NCBI GenBank assembly: GCA_946894095.1
Contig: OX335664.1
Coordinates: forward strand, 10,062,001 to 10,126,000
From: Incurvaria masculella
Lineage: Eukaryota > Arthropoda > Insecta > Lepidoptera > Incurvariidae
Direction: 5' to 3'
Length of the DNA stretch: 64,000 nt
The notes beneath the pieces are model-generated. The model saw only the letters and a program-made list of their open reading frames with translations, ran no database searches and was not told the DNA's origin. Positions 23,485-35,360 of the stretch are shown piece after piece (position 1 is the first letter of the stretch; the number at the start of each line of letters is the position of its first letter). The translations under genes and the position numbers were made by a program.

Positions 23485-23745
23485 AAGCACAGCGCGCTAT
23501 GCGAGGTCTATGGTTATAGCAGAAATAGCGACAAACGACTGTGGCGCCATCTACATGGACGAGCAAATACCCTCAACATTTCCAAACATTGAGTACTAGC
23601 ATACCCACCTCATGGTGAAGCTCATATAAGCACAGCGCGCTATACGAGGTCTATGATTATAGCAGAAATAGCGACAAGCTACTGTGGCGCTATCTACATG
23701 GACGCGCAAATCCCCTCGACATTTATAAATATTGAGCACTAGCTG
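23485..23745. repeat. Tandem pair of about 145 bp carrying an exon-end fragment
   Basis: Two imperfect copies begin TAAGCACAGCGCGCTAT (about 23485 and 23631). The spacer between them, near 23600-23626, resembles the 3' end and donor of the exon at 24035 (CCCACCTCATG-TG-AGCTCA). It looks like a stray partial duplication of an exon-donor junction. Confidence 0.55.
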
Positions 23746-24019
23746 AGGTACCCGTCTCCGCTCGGGTCAAGTTTAGCCTGCGTTTGCAATGTAAGCGGAA
23801 AAAATGTAATTATTTACGACATCACATTAGAAACATCCAAAATAACAGTATTTCTACACTATTTAATGGATGTTATCATACATATAAACCTGAAGAGGAA
23901 GCCTTCACTCTATCTATTAAAAAAAACCGCATCAAAAGCAGTTGCGTAGTTTTAAAGATTTAAGCATACATATGGATTTAGGGACAGAGAAAGCGACTTT
24001 GTTTTATACTATGTGTAGT
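23739..24019. mobile_element. Interspersed repeat, GCTGAGGTACCCG...ACTATGTAGTGA family
   Basis: It shares beginning and end with the sequence at 36651-37028. It has no coding capacity. It ends 16 bases from the exon at 24035, so it forms most of the donor-side intron. Confidence 0.6.
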
Positions 24020-24034
24020 GACTAGCGCACCCAC

Positions 24035-24212
24035 CTCATGTTGTAGCTCACGAGCTTGCCGTCCGGAATGTGACGTACGTCAGGGTCGCGCGCCGCCTCG
24101 GTGTTGCCGCATGCGATGGCGTCGAGGGTGCAATCCTCGCACGCGTACTCGACCATGCTCGCCACCGGCTCGCCGGGCTTGGCCGACACGACCGCCCTCT
24201 TCACCTGTATCA
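24035..24212 (-). CDS. Microexon gene, first half of Ig-like domain 3
   Basis: The donor is ATGAG|GTGGGT. I place the acceptor at GTCACCACAAG (exon from 24212), because it gives the phase 1 needed after microexon B4; the nearby GATACAG acceptor (exon from 24204) would need phase 0. It reads IQVKRAVVSAKPGEPV, then EYACEDCTLDAIACGN and GKLVSYNMR. CxxC is again present. Confidence 0.75.
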
Positions 24213-24341
24213 CTTGTGGTGACGGACTCTATAGATTTTAGCTCTTTAGCTTAGTTTTAATTATTAAGGAAGTTTGGCCATAGTATGTGCCAGAAATTGT
24301 AATATGTGTGCATGTTTACTGTTATTCTGTTTATTGTTGCA

Positions 24342-24746
24342 TTTTTTTTATGCGACCTGACATAGATGGCCAATACCACACAACTACCGTTATGATATTA
24401 GCCCAATACACCACATTCCCGAAGGAATTAGGTGCCATGCCAAGACCTTCCCTTCAAGAGCACGGCTACATTGAACTTGATGGAAAACACGGACAATTTT
24501 TAATTGCCGCTTCGACCATATTTTCATCCAATGCGATGGTACCAACCCGGGCGGGCCTAAACCCTACCACCTATTAGAGGAAGGGCACCTACAGTTTTAC
24601 ATGGATTCCGAACCATGGAGCAGCTCGCATTCGTGACGCAATGCACTTATCGATTTCGGAAAGAGTAAGAAAGTGGTGCATGTCGGAATGTAACCCAGAC
24701 CTTTGATACGCTAGGCCAGTCCCCGCGCCACTAGGCCGAGCCGCTC
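24342..24746 (-). mobile_element. tRNA-derived SINE copy
   Basis: Full minus-strand copy of the 141-509 family in the intron holding the microexon B cluster. A 47-bp 3'-end fragment in the opposite orientation is at 24958-25004. Confidence 0.75.
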
Positions 24747-25109
24747 AAATGCTAATTATGCCTTAAAATAAGAAAATATGACCTGTCTGAGTGTAGCTTG
24801 TCTTCCAATTTGACGAATACAAATACAATAGTTATAATACAATAACAATACTGTTGCAACTACACTGAAAAAAATGATGTGAAACTGTTTACTGTCTTAG
24901 CATAGTTAAAATTCAGTAATTTATAATAAAGTACTATATACTAATACCATGACAGAAGGTGTGGTATTAGCCATCCATGTCCAGTCACATTAAAAAAAAA
25001 GTATTTCTCATTACGGTAAGCCAATTATGAGGCAAAACAGTTATTTTAACCTATTGAACAGTACCAACAGTGCCGCTTGGTGAAAATAACATGTGTGACA
25101 AATCAGGAC

Positions 25110-25224
25110 GTGTATTCTTGGCATTCAGTCATTACGGATTCAGTAGAGTTAACAAAAGAAGAATTTACTTTGACATTACTGTTAACTCTACTGAATCCGC
25201 AATGACTGAATGCCAAGAATACAC
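25110..25224. repeat. 44-bp-arm inverted repeat (hairpin)
   Basis: Arms 25110-25153 and 25181-25224 are complementary with one mismatch (GATTCAGTAGAGTTAAC and its inverse) around a 27-bp loop. It lies in an intron of the microexon gene. No repeat family is recognised. Confidence 0.85.
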
Positions 25225-25575
25225 TCCCAGATGGTTTTGAAACGGTTGTCTTAACTGATTTAACGTTACGGATGACTATAAATTATGCGCGTGACTATAC
25301 ATTAAGTATAAATTATAAACTGTCCGGTTTAAGAGGTACATTAATTTTGAAAGAATCATCACTGAATATAAGACGTAAATAAGAATGGAAAAAATACTAA
25401 AGCTAAAAACTGTTTTCGAAAATATTTTAATTTTAAAATTATCACCGACCAGAGATTGTACCCTCCACACTTAATGTAGTTTGAGTTTCTTGCAGAACTA
25501 GTAGAAGTCGCTAGTACTATGCTAGTGCCATATCTGCATTTACACAATCTAAATAGTTTGATGGTAGGTACTTAC

Positions 25576-25581
25576 AATTGC
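25576..25581 (-). CDS. Microexon B4, 6 nt (GCAATT)
   Basis: Acceptor ATTTTTCCATTATAG with a good pyrimidine tract, exon GCAATT, donor GTAAGTACC. Phase 1; encodes part of G-N-L before the exon at 24212. Confidence 0.75.
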
Positions 25582-25659
25582 CTATAATGGAAAAATAGTA
25601 TATCTATTAGCAGTCGTTACAATTATATATAGAAAGGTTTGATGGTATTTTTCAATGTA

Positions 25660-26475
25660 TCTTTAAGAATAAGAATAATAAGAATAAGACATTTTATTTG
25701 CCACAACACATAAGTACAATAGAGTAATGAACATAAAACAAATTAAACTAAATTAAAAACACTTAAACATTGCATTCTCTTGTAGGTATCTTCAATTTGT
25801 GACAAATGGGATCAATCTCAGCTCTCTCGCAGAAAACTACGAAGCTGGTTTTCAGACGAATCCCTACTATAACTATCTTTAAACATTGCAGTTCAGGTAA
25901 CGCTGCTTCTTGCCAGCATAAAATGAAATAAAAATATAATTAGCTTAATTTTATAAAAAAGTTTAACAGTGTGTGTTTGTAAAAAAAATGTGTGTTTTTG
26001 TGTGCAAGTGTGTGAGAGAGATTTAGAGTGTGAGATGTGTCATTTATATACGTATATGGGAGTTGTAACAAGGGTGTTTGTGTGAGGGTATGTGTGTATG
26101 TGTATGCAATGTGGGAGGGGGAGATTGAGTGGAATAATAATAAAATGGATTAAATATCAATGCAACTAAAATATTTACCAAATAGATTAGATTAATTGGC
26201 CTATTGCTGACTTAGAAGATGGGATTTCAGAGATTTTTTAAAAAAAGGACAGCGACTGCGTATGCAGATACAAAACGGGTGGTGGGAGGTTGTTCCATCA
26301 TTTTGTGGCCGCGTACCTAAAACTGCCTCTAAATTTTGCTTGTGCGTAGGGACCAGCAATAGTTCATTTCGTCTCCTTGTGTCATGGATATGAACCATAT
26401 AACTGAATAAGTGAAATTTCGTAGGCATCATAGCAATCCAATCAAATAAGAGATTGAAAACAAATCGGAACAATA
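25660..26475 (-). mobile_element. LINE 3' fragment with TCTTATTCTTA tail
   Basis: The minus strand reads DTRRRNELLLVP, then (in another frame) a WNNLPPPV pattern and FFKKSLKSHLLSQQ and a stop, the usual end of a CR1/Jockey-type reverse transcriptase with frameshifts. The element ends in AATAAAATGTC and a (TTATTC)n tail near 25670. A GT-rich tract lies at 25970-26100. Confidence 0.6.
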
Positions 26476-26492
26476 TGTATTCTTGAACATAC

Positions 26493-26498
26493 CTTCAT
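26493..26498 (-). CDS. Microexon B3, 6 nt (ATGAAG)
   Basis: Acceptor CCAATTTATTTCAG, exon ATGAAG, donor GTATGTTC. Phase 1; completes D-E between B2 and B4. Confidence 0.75.
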
Positions 26499-26773
26499 CT
26501 GAAATAAATTGGAATAGATTATTATAAATTTTAATTAAATTGAAAACTAAATACGAAGTAGAACTGTTCGAAAAACTATCTATAATTTTATCAAAATTTC
26601 TCACGCATACGACTGTTATCACACGTATAAACGCGATCGTGGCCACATTTGATCTAACATTTCAAACGCACACAAATGTATGCGGTTGGTTCTTAAATAA
26701 TTCTAGTTTATAGGCTTTTATTATTGCTGTCACCACTTTTTTCAATGGATAATATTGTTTTATAATTACTCAC

Positions 26774-26779
26774 CAAATA
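26774..26779 (-). CDS. Microexon B2, 6 nt (TATTTG)
   Basis: Acceptor TTTGAACATTTCAG, exon TATTTG, donor GTGAGTAAT. Phase 1; encodes L-F with its neighbours. Confidence 0.78.
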
Positions 26780-26878
26780 CTGAAATGTTCAAAGGTATAA
26801 TATTAATGTTTTAAAAGTATTTTTAAGAACATTGAAATCTTCAAGTTTACTAAAAACGAACCAAATTGTTTTACTTAC

Positions 26879-26884
26879 ATGGCG
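26879..26884 (-). CDS. Microexon B1, 6 nt (CGCCAT)
   Basis: Acceptor TGTATTATTTACAG, exon CGCCAT, donor GTAAGTAAAAC. Phase 1; with the final G of the exon at 27560 it reads A-P. The intron to B2 is only about 100 bp. Confidence 0.78.
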
Positions 26885-27559
26885 CTGTAAATAATACATT
26901 ACAATGATATTAGAATGATTTAAACTGGAATAAAGTTAAACAGGTCTCATATTAAGTGAATTCAGACTTTATTCACTTTCCAGGGCGAGCAAAGATTTTC
27001 TAGTTAAGGAGGAGCTCTCAAACGATGGAAATGTTAACTCGGAAGCAATGAATTAATAATCCAACAGTTTTAATTCATAACATTTATATATTAACGACTC
27101 TGGAAGTCTGCTTATAATCAATTTATTTATTAATAGATTGTTACTGGGTTAGTCGTGATTGATTTCTTTTTCATTCCGCTGACCGCTAGCTAGGTACCAT
27201 CAATTTATCGCTATGATGTGGTCTCTTTTTTTGCACGAAATAAAGATCTACGCATGTGAGCGAAAGTATGTTCCCTATTATTAATCCTTTGTATTAAAAG
27301 GGCTCCTATTCCATAGTTGCTAGCATCAGTATGAACAACGATTATTACATAAACACGGATAAACGTATAAATGTAATGATACCTTGTAGAAGAGAACTGA
27401 AAATGCATGCAGTGAGAACTAGTATATAAACGGCGTTTCCTTCTTTATCTTTTTTTCGTTTTTGTTTGGTTAAACAGATGAAAGTGCAATCATGGTGACT
27501 CATTCATGCATTGTTTGCAAATTTTTAATATAACTACACATCTGCCAACGCTACCGTAC

Positions 27560-27681
27560 CTCTGACGCAGGCAATTTTGATTCTTTGTTCAAGGCCATTC
27601 GCATCCTGTATAAGCATGAAGTAGTCGCCCAGGTCTTCTTGTGTAATTTCTGGGAAAGTGATGGCAATCTCTTTGCGATTT
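27560..27681 (-). CDS. Microexon gene, second half of Ig-like domain 2
   Basis: The acceptor is CCTTTTCAG and the donor is AGAG|GTACGG. It starts in phase 2 and ends in phase 1. It reads NRKEIAITFPEITQEDLGDY then FMLIQDANGLEQRIKIACVR. D-L-G-D-Y is the Ig E-F motif; the Cys normally two residues after Tyr is absent. Its partner half is the exon at 35220, across an intron filled by the 150-bp array. Confidence 0.88.
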
Positions 27682-27850
27682 CTGAAAAGGGAATAGAGAA
27701 TTAATTAATCCCTGCTGAAAGCAATGTAAACCTAAAGACACTTTTTGGGTTTCAAGAGTAAATTATTTTAATATTACTGTAATTTTATGCCTAGCATCCA
27801 ATGTCGTGACATAAGCCGCATGCTTGAAGAATTAAGTCGTTTATGCTGCC

Positions 27851-30800
27851 CTCGCCGATCGGAACTCACCTCGTGGCGTCCCGCACCGTGTAGCGCCTCA
27901 GGTTGAGGTTGGCGACCACGTCGCCCTCGCCCCGCCGCATGATGCGCTCCACCACGCATCGCTCGCAGGCGTAAGGCACGATCGAGCCGTTGTCGCTGCG
28001 CTCGCCGATCGGAACTCACCTCGTGGCGTCCCGCACCGTGTAGCGCCTCAGGTTGAGGTTGGCGACCACGTCGCCCTCGCCCCGCCGCATGATGCGCTCC
28101 ACCACGCATCGCTCGCAGGCGTAAGGCACGATCGAGCCGTTGTCGCTGCGCTCGCCGATCGGAACTCACCTCGTGGCGTCCCGCACCGTGTAGCGCCTCA
28201 GGTTGAGGTTGGCGACCACGTCGCCCTCGCCCCGCCGCATGATGCGCTCCACCACGCATCGCTCGCAGGCGTAAGGCACGATCGAGCCGTTGTCGCTGCG
28301 CTCGCCGATCGGAACTCACCTCGTGGCGTCCCGCACCGTGTAGCGCCTCAGGTTGAGGTTGGCGACCACGTCGCCCTCGCCCCGCCGCATGATGCGCTCC
28401 ACCACGCATCGCTCGCAGGCGTAAGGCACGATCGAGCCGTTGTCGCTGCGCTCGCCGATCGGAACTCACCTCGTGGCGTCCCGCACCGTGTAGCGCCTCA
28501 GGTTGAGGTTGGCGACCACGTCGCCTTCGCCCCGCCGCATGATGCGCTCCACCACGCATCGCTCGCAGGTGTAAGGCACGATCGAGCCGTTGTCGCTGCG
28601 CTCGCCGATCGGAACTCACCTCGTGGCGTCCCGCACCGTGTAGCGCCTCAGGTTGAGATTGGCGACCACGTCGCTCTCGCCCCGCCGCATGATGCGCTTC
28701 ACCACGCATCGCTCGCAGGCGTAAGGCACGATCGAGCCGTTGTCGCTGCGCTCGCCGATCGGAACTCACCTCGTGGCGTCCCGCACCGTGTAGCGCCTCA
28801 GGTTGAGGTTGGCGACCACGTCGCCTTCGCCCCGCCGCATGATGCGCTCCACCACGCATCGCTCGCAGGTGTAAGGCACGATCGAGCCGTTGTCGCTGCG
28901 CTCGCCGATCGGAACTCACCTCGTGGCGTCCCGCACCGTGTAGCGCCTCAGGTTGAGGTTGGCGACCACGTCGCCTTCGCCCCGCCGCATGATGCGCTCC
29001 ACCACGCATCGCTCGCAGGTGTAAGGCACGATCGAGCCGTTGTCGCTGCGCTCGCCGATCGGAACTCACCTCGTGGCGTCCCGCACCGTGTAGCGCCTCA
29101 GGTTGAGGTTGGCGACCACGTCGCTCTCGCCCCGCCGCATGATGCGCTCCACCAAGCATCGCTCGCAGGTGTAAGGCACGATCGAGCCGTTGTCGCTGCG
29201 CTCGCCGATCGGAACTCACCTCGTGGCGTCCCGCACCGTGTAGCGCCTCAGGTTGAGGTTGGCGACCACGTCGCCTTCGCCCCGCTGCATGATGCGCTCC
29301 ACCACGCATCGCTCGCAGGCGTAAGGCACGATCGAGCCGTTGTCGCTGCGCTCGCCGATCGGAACTCACCTCGTGGCGTCCCGCACCGTGTAGCGCCTCA
29401 GGTTTAGGTTGGCGACCACGTCGCCTTCGCCCCGCCGCATGATGCGCTCCACCACGCATCGCTCGCAGGTGTAAGGCACGATCGAGCCGTTGTCGCTGCG
29501 CTCGCCGATCGGAACTCACCTCGTGGCGTCCCGCACCGTGTAGCGCCTCAGGTTGAGGTTGGCGACCACGTCGCCTTCGCCCCGCCGCATGATGCGCTCC
29601 ACCACGCATCGCTCGCAGGCGTAAGGCACGATCGAGCCGTTGTCGCTGCGCTCGCCGATCGGAACTCACCTCGTGGCGTCCCGCACCGTGTAGCGCCTCA
29701 GGTTGAGGTTGGCGACCACGTCGCCCCCGCCCCGCCGCATGATGCGCTCCACCACGCATCGCTCGCAGGTGTAAGGCACGATCGAGCCGTTGTCGCTGCG
29801 CTCGCCGATCGGAACTCACCTCGTGGCGTCCCGCACCGTGTAGCGCCTCAGGTTGAGGTTGGCGACCACGTCGCCCCCGCCCCGCCGCATGATGCGCTCC
29901 ACCACGCATCGCTCGCAGGTGTAAGGCACGATCGAGCCGTTGTCGCTGCGCTCGCCGATCGGAACTCACCTCGTGGCGTCCCGCACCGTGTAGCGCCTCA
30001 GGTTGAGGTTGGCGACCACGTCGCCTTCGCCCCGCCGCATGATGCGCTCCACCACGCATCGCTCGCAGGTGTAAGGCACGATCGAGCCGTTGTCGCTGCG
30101 CTCGCCGATCGGAACTCACCTCGTGGCGTCCCGCACCGTGTAGCGCCTCAGGTTGAGGTTGGCGACCACGTCGCCCTCGCCCCGCCGCATGATGCGCTCC
30201 ACCACGCATCGCTCGCAGGCGTAAGGCACGATCGAGCCGTTGTCGCTGCGCTCGCCGATCGGAACTCACCTCGTGGCGTCTCGCACCGTGTAGCGCCTCA
30301 GGTTGAGGTTGGCGACCACGTCGCCCTCGCCCCGCCGCATGATGCGCTCCACCACGCATCGCTCGCAGGCGTAAGGCACGATCGAGCCGTTGTCGCTGCG
30401 CTCGCCGATCGGAACTCACCTCGTGGCGTCCCGCACCGTGTAGCGCCTCAGGTTGAGGTTGGCGACCACGTCGCCTTCGCCCCGCCGCATGATGCGCTCC
30501 ACCACGCATCGCTCGCAGGTGTAAAGCACGATCGAGCCGTTGTCGCTGCGCTCGCCGATCGGAACTCACCTCGTGGCGTCCCGCACCGTGTAGCGCCTCA
30601 GGTTGAGATTGGCGACCACGTCGCTCTCGCCCCGCCGCATGATGCGCTTCACCACGCATCGCTCGCAGGCGTAAGGCACGATCGAGCCGTTGTCGCTGCG
30701 CTCGCCGATCGGAACTCACCTCGTGGCGTCCCGCACCGTGTAGCGCCTCAGGTTGAGGTTGGCGACCACGTCGCCTTCGCCCCGCCGCATGATGCGCTCC

Positions 30801-33800
30801 ACCACGCATCGCTCGCAGGTGTAAGGCACGATCGAGCCGTTGTCGCTGCGCTCGCCGATCGGAACTCACCTCGTGGCGTCCCGCACCGTGTAGCGCCTCA
30901 GGTTGAGGTTGGCGACCACGTCGCCTTCGCCCCGCCGCATGATGCGCTCCACCACGCATCGCTCGCAGGTGTAAGGCACGATCGAGCCGTTGTCGCTGCG
31001 CTCGCCGATCGGAACTCACCTCGTGGCGTCCCGCACCGTGTAGCGCCTCAGGTTGAGGTTGGCGACCACGTCGCTCTCGCCCCGCCGCATGATGCGCTCC
31101 ACCAAGCATCGCTCGCAGGTGTAAGGCACGATCGAGCCGTTGTCGCTGCGCTCGCCGATCGGAACTCACCTCGTGGCGTCCCGCACCGTGTAGCGCCTCA
31201 GGTTGAGGTTGGCGACCACGTCGCCTTCGCCCCGCCGCATGATGCGCTCCACCACTCATCGCTCGCAGGCGTAAGGCACGATCGAGCCGTTGTCGCTGCG
31301 CTCGCCGATCGGAACTCACCTCGTGGCGTCCCGCACCGTGTAGCGCCTCAGGTTGAGGTTGGCGACCACGTCGCCTTCGCCCCGCCGCATGATGCGCTCC
31401 ACCACGCATCGCTCGCAGGTGTAAGGCACGATCGAGCCGTTGTCGCTGCGCTCGCCGATCGGAACTCACCTCGTGGCGTCCCGCACCGTGTAGCGCCTCA
31501 GGTTGAGGTTGGCGACCACGTCGCCTTCGCCCCGCCGCATGATGCGCTCCACCAGGCATCGCTCGCAGGCGTAAGGCACGATCGAGCCGTTGTCGCTGCG
31601 CTCGCCGATCGGAACTCACCTCGTGGCGTCCCGCACCGTGTAGCGCCTCAGGTTGAGGTTGGCGACCACGTCGCCCCCGCCCCGCCGCATGATGCGCTCC
31701 ACCACGCATCGCTCGCAGGTGTAAGGCACGATCGAGCCGTTGTCGCTGCGCTCGCCGATCGGAACTCACCTCGTGGCGTCCCGCACCGTGTAGCGCCTCA
31801 GGTTGAGGTTGGCGACCACGTCGCCCCCGCCCCGCCGCATGATGCGCTCCACCACGCATCGCTCGCAGGTGTAAGGCACGATCGAGCCGTTGTCGCTGCG
31901 CTCGCCGATCGGAACTCACCTCGTGGCGTCCCGCACCGTGTAGCGCCTCAGGTTGAGGTTGGCGACCACGTCGCCTTCGCCCCGCCGCATGATGCGCTCC
32001 ACCACGCATCGCTCGCAGGTGTAAGGCACGATCGAGCCGTTGTCGCTGCGCTCGCCGATCGGAACTCACCTCGTGGCGTCCCGCACCGTGTAGCGCCTCA
32101 GGTTGAGGTTGGCGACCACGTCGCCCTCGCCCCGCCGCATGATGCGCTCCACCACGCATCGCTCGCAGGTGTAAGGCACGATCGAGCCGTTGTCGCTGCG
32201 CTCGCCGATCGGAACTCACCTCGTGGCGTCCCGCACCGTGTAGCACCTCAGGTTGAGGTTGGCGACCACGTCGCCTTCGCCCCGCCGCATGATGCGCTCC
32301 ACCACGCATCGCTCGCAGGTGTAAGGCACGATCGAGCCGTTGTCGCTGCGCTCGCCGATCGGAACTCACCTCGTGGCGTCCCGCACCGTGTAGCGCCTCA
32401 GGTTGAGGTTGGCGACCACGTCGCTCTCGCCCCGCCGCATGATGCGCTCCACCACGCATCGCTCGCAGGTGTAAGGCACGATCGAGCCGTTGTCGCTGCG
32501 CTCGCCGATCGGAACTCACCTCGTGGCGTCCCGCACCGTGTAGCGCCTCAGGTTGAGGTTGGCGACCACGTCGCCCTCGCCCCGCCGCATGATGCGCTCC
32601 ACCACGCATCGCTCGCAGGTGTAAGGCACGATCGAGCCGTTGTCGCTGCGCTCGCCGATCGGAACTCACCTCGTGGCGTCCCGCACCGTGTAGCGCCTCA
32701 GGTTGAGGTTGGCGACCACGTCGCCCTCGCCCCGCCGCATGATGCGCTCCACCACGCATCGCTCGCAGGTGTAAGGCACGATCGAGCCGTTTTCGCTGCG
32801 CTCGCCGATCGGAACTCACCTCGTGGCGCCCCGCACCGTGTAGCGCCTCAGGTTGAGGTTGGCGACCACGTCGCCCCCGCCCCGCCGCATGATGCGCTCC
32901 ACCACGCATCGCTCGCAGGTGTAAGGCACGATCGAGCCGTTGTCGCTGCGCTCGCCGATCGGAACTCACCTCGTGGCGTCCCGCACCGTGTAGCGCCTCA
33001 GGTTGAGGTTGGCGACCACGTCGCCCTCGCCCCGCCGCATGATGCGCTCCACCACGCATCGCTCGCAGGCGTAAGGCACGATCGAGCCGTTGTCGCTGCG
33101 CTCGCCGATCGGAACTCACCTCGTGGCGTCCCGCACCGTGTAGCGCCTCAGGTTGAGGTTGGCGACCACGTCGCCCTCGCCCCGCCGCATGATGCGCTCC
33201 ACCACGCATCGCTCGCAGGCGTAAGGCACGATCGAGCCGTTGTCGCTGCGCTCGCCGATCGGAACTCACCTCGTGGCGTCCCGCACCGTGTAGCGCCTCA
33301 GGTTGAGGTTGGCGACCACGTCGCCTTCGCCCCGCCGCATGATGCGCTCCACCACGCATCGCTCGCAGGTGTAAGGCACGATCGAGCCGTTGTCGCTGCG
33401 CTCGCCGATCGGAACTCACCTCGTGGCGTCCCGCACCGTGTAGCGCCTCAGGTTGAGGTTGGCGACCACGTCGCCCTCGCCCCGCCGCATGATGCGCTCC
33501 ACCACGCATCGCTCGCAGGTGTAAGGCACGATCGAGCCGTTGTCGCTGCGCTCGCCGATCGGAACTCACCTCGTGGCGTCCCGCACCGTGTAGCGCCTCA
33601 GGTTGAGGTTGGCGACCACGTCGCCCCCGCCCCGCCGCATGATGCGCTCCACCACGCATCGCTCGCAGGTGTAAGGCACGATCGAGCCGTTGTCGCTGCG
33701 CTCGCCGATCGGAACTCACCTCGTGGCGTCCCGCACCGTGTAGCGCCTCAGGTTGAGGTTGGCGACCACGTCGCTCTCGTCCCGCCGCATGATGCGCTCC

Positions 33801-35360
33801 ACCACGCATCGCTCGCAGGTGTAAGGCACGATCGAGCCGTTGTCGCTGCGCTCGCCGATCGGAACTCACCTCGTGGCGTCCCGCACCGTGTAGCGCCTCA
33901 GGTTGAGGTTGGCGACCACGTCGCCCTCGCCCCGCCGCATGATGCGCTCCACCACGCATCGCTCGCAGGTGTAAGGCACGATCGAGCCGTTGTCGCTGCG
34001 CTCGCCGATCGGAACTCACCTCGTGGCGTCCCGCACCGTGTAGCGCCTCAGGTTGAGGTTGGCGACCACGTCGCTCTCGCCCCGCCGCATGATGCGCTCC
34101 ACCACGCATCGCTCGCAGGTGTAAGGCACGATCGAGCCGTTGTCGCTGCGCTCGCCGATCGGAACTCACCTCGTGGCGTCCCGCACCGTGTAGCGCCTCA
34201 GGTTGAGGTTGGCGACCACGTCGCCTTCGCCCCGCCACATGATGCGCTCCACCACGCATCGCTCGCAGGCGTAAGGCACGATCGAGCCGTTGTCGCTGCG
34301 CTCGCCGATCGGAACTCACCTCGTGGCGTCCCGCACCGTGTAGCGCCTCAGGTTGAGGTTGACGACCACGTCGCCTTCGCCCCGCCGCATGATGCGCTCC
34401 ACCACGCAACGCTCGCAGGTGTAAGGCACGATCGAGCCGTTGTCGCTGCGCTCGCCGATCGGAACTCACCTCGTGGCGTCCCGCACCGTGTAGCGCCTCA
34501 GGTTGAGGTTGGCGACCACGTCGCCTTCGCCCCGCCGCATGATGCGCTCCACCACGCATCGCTCGCAGGCGTAAGGCACGATCGAGCCGTTGTCGCTGCG
34601 CTCGCCGATCGGAACTCACCTCGTGGCGTCCCGCACCGTGTAGCGCCTCAGGTTGAGGTTGGCGACCACGTCGCCTTCGCCCCGCCGCATGATGCGCTCC
34701 ACCACGCATCGCTCGCAGGTGTAAGGCACGATCGAGCCGTTGTCGCTGCGCTCGCCGATCGGAACTCACCTCGTGGCGTCCCGCACCGTGTAGCGCCTCA
34801 GGTTGAGGTTGGCGACCACGTCGCCTTCGCCCCGCCGCATGATGCGCTCCACCACGCATCGCTCGCAGGCGTAAGGCACGATCGAGCCGTTGTCGCTGCG
34901 CTCGCCGATCGGAACTCACCTCGTGGCGTCCCGCACCGTGTAGCGCCTCAGGTTGAGGTTGGCGACCACGTCGCCCCCGCCCCGCCGCATGATGCGCTCC
35001 ACCACGCATCGCTCGCAGGTGTAAGGCACGATCGAGCCGTTGTCGCTGCGCTCGCCGATCGGAACTCACCTCGTGGCGTCCCGCACCGTGTAGCGCCTCA
35101 GGTTGAGGTTGGCGACCACGTCGCCTTCGCCCCGCCGCATGATGCGCTCCACCACGCATCGCTCGCAGGTGTAAGGCACGATCGAGCCGTTGTCGCTGCG
35201 CTCGCCGATCGGAACTCACCTCGTGGCGTCCCGCACCGTGTAGCGCCTCAGGTTGAGGTTGGCGACCACGTCGCCCTCGCCCCGCCGCATGATGCGCTCC
35301 ACCACGCATCGCTCGCAGGCGTAAGGCACGATCGAGTCGTTGTCGCTGCGCTCGCCGATC
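27851..35360 (-). repeat. 150-bp tandem array, 50 copies, of exon end plus 5' splice site
   Basis: Exactly 7500 bp separate the first and last CTCGCCGATC, giving 50 copies plus a terminal 10-bp remnant. On the minus strand each unit is the last 141 bp of the exon at 35220-35403 followed by the first 9 bp of its intron (GTGAGTTCC). Every unit thus carries a donor site. Only the rightmost unit connects to the real exon start and acceptor; the other 49 lie in the intron. Units differ at few positions. Reading through any donor in the gene's frame meets TGA at once. GC content is far above the surrounding intron. Confidence 0.97.
28481..32380 (-). repeat. 13-unit higher-order duplication inside the array
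   Basis: Rare variants recur 1950 bp apart: GGTTGAGATT with GCGCTTC at 28651 and 30601, and ACCAAGCATC at 29151 and 31101. 1950 bp is 13 units, so a block of the array was duplicated as a whole. The outer limits given are approximate. Confidence 0.7.

Noticed and set aside
27774..35309. A 2511-residue minus-strand open frame through the 150-bp array (50-residue repeats)
   Set aside because: 150 is divisible by three, so any open frame in one unit stays open through all. The frame is shifted from the true exon frame, ignores the splice donors, and the product is an Arg/His/Ala-rich low-complexity chain with no start context.
27851..35360. CRISPR-like array
   Set aside because: The units are continuous 150-bp direct repeats without spacers, in a eukaryotic intron.
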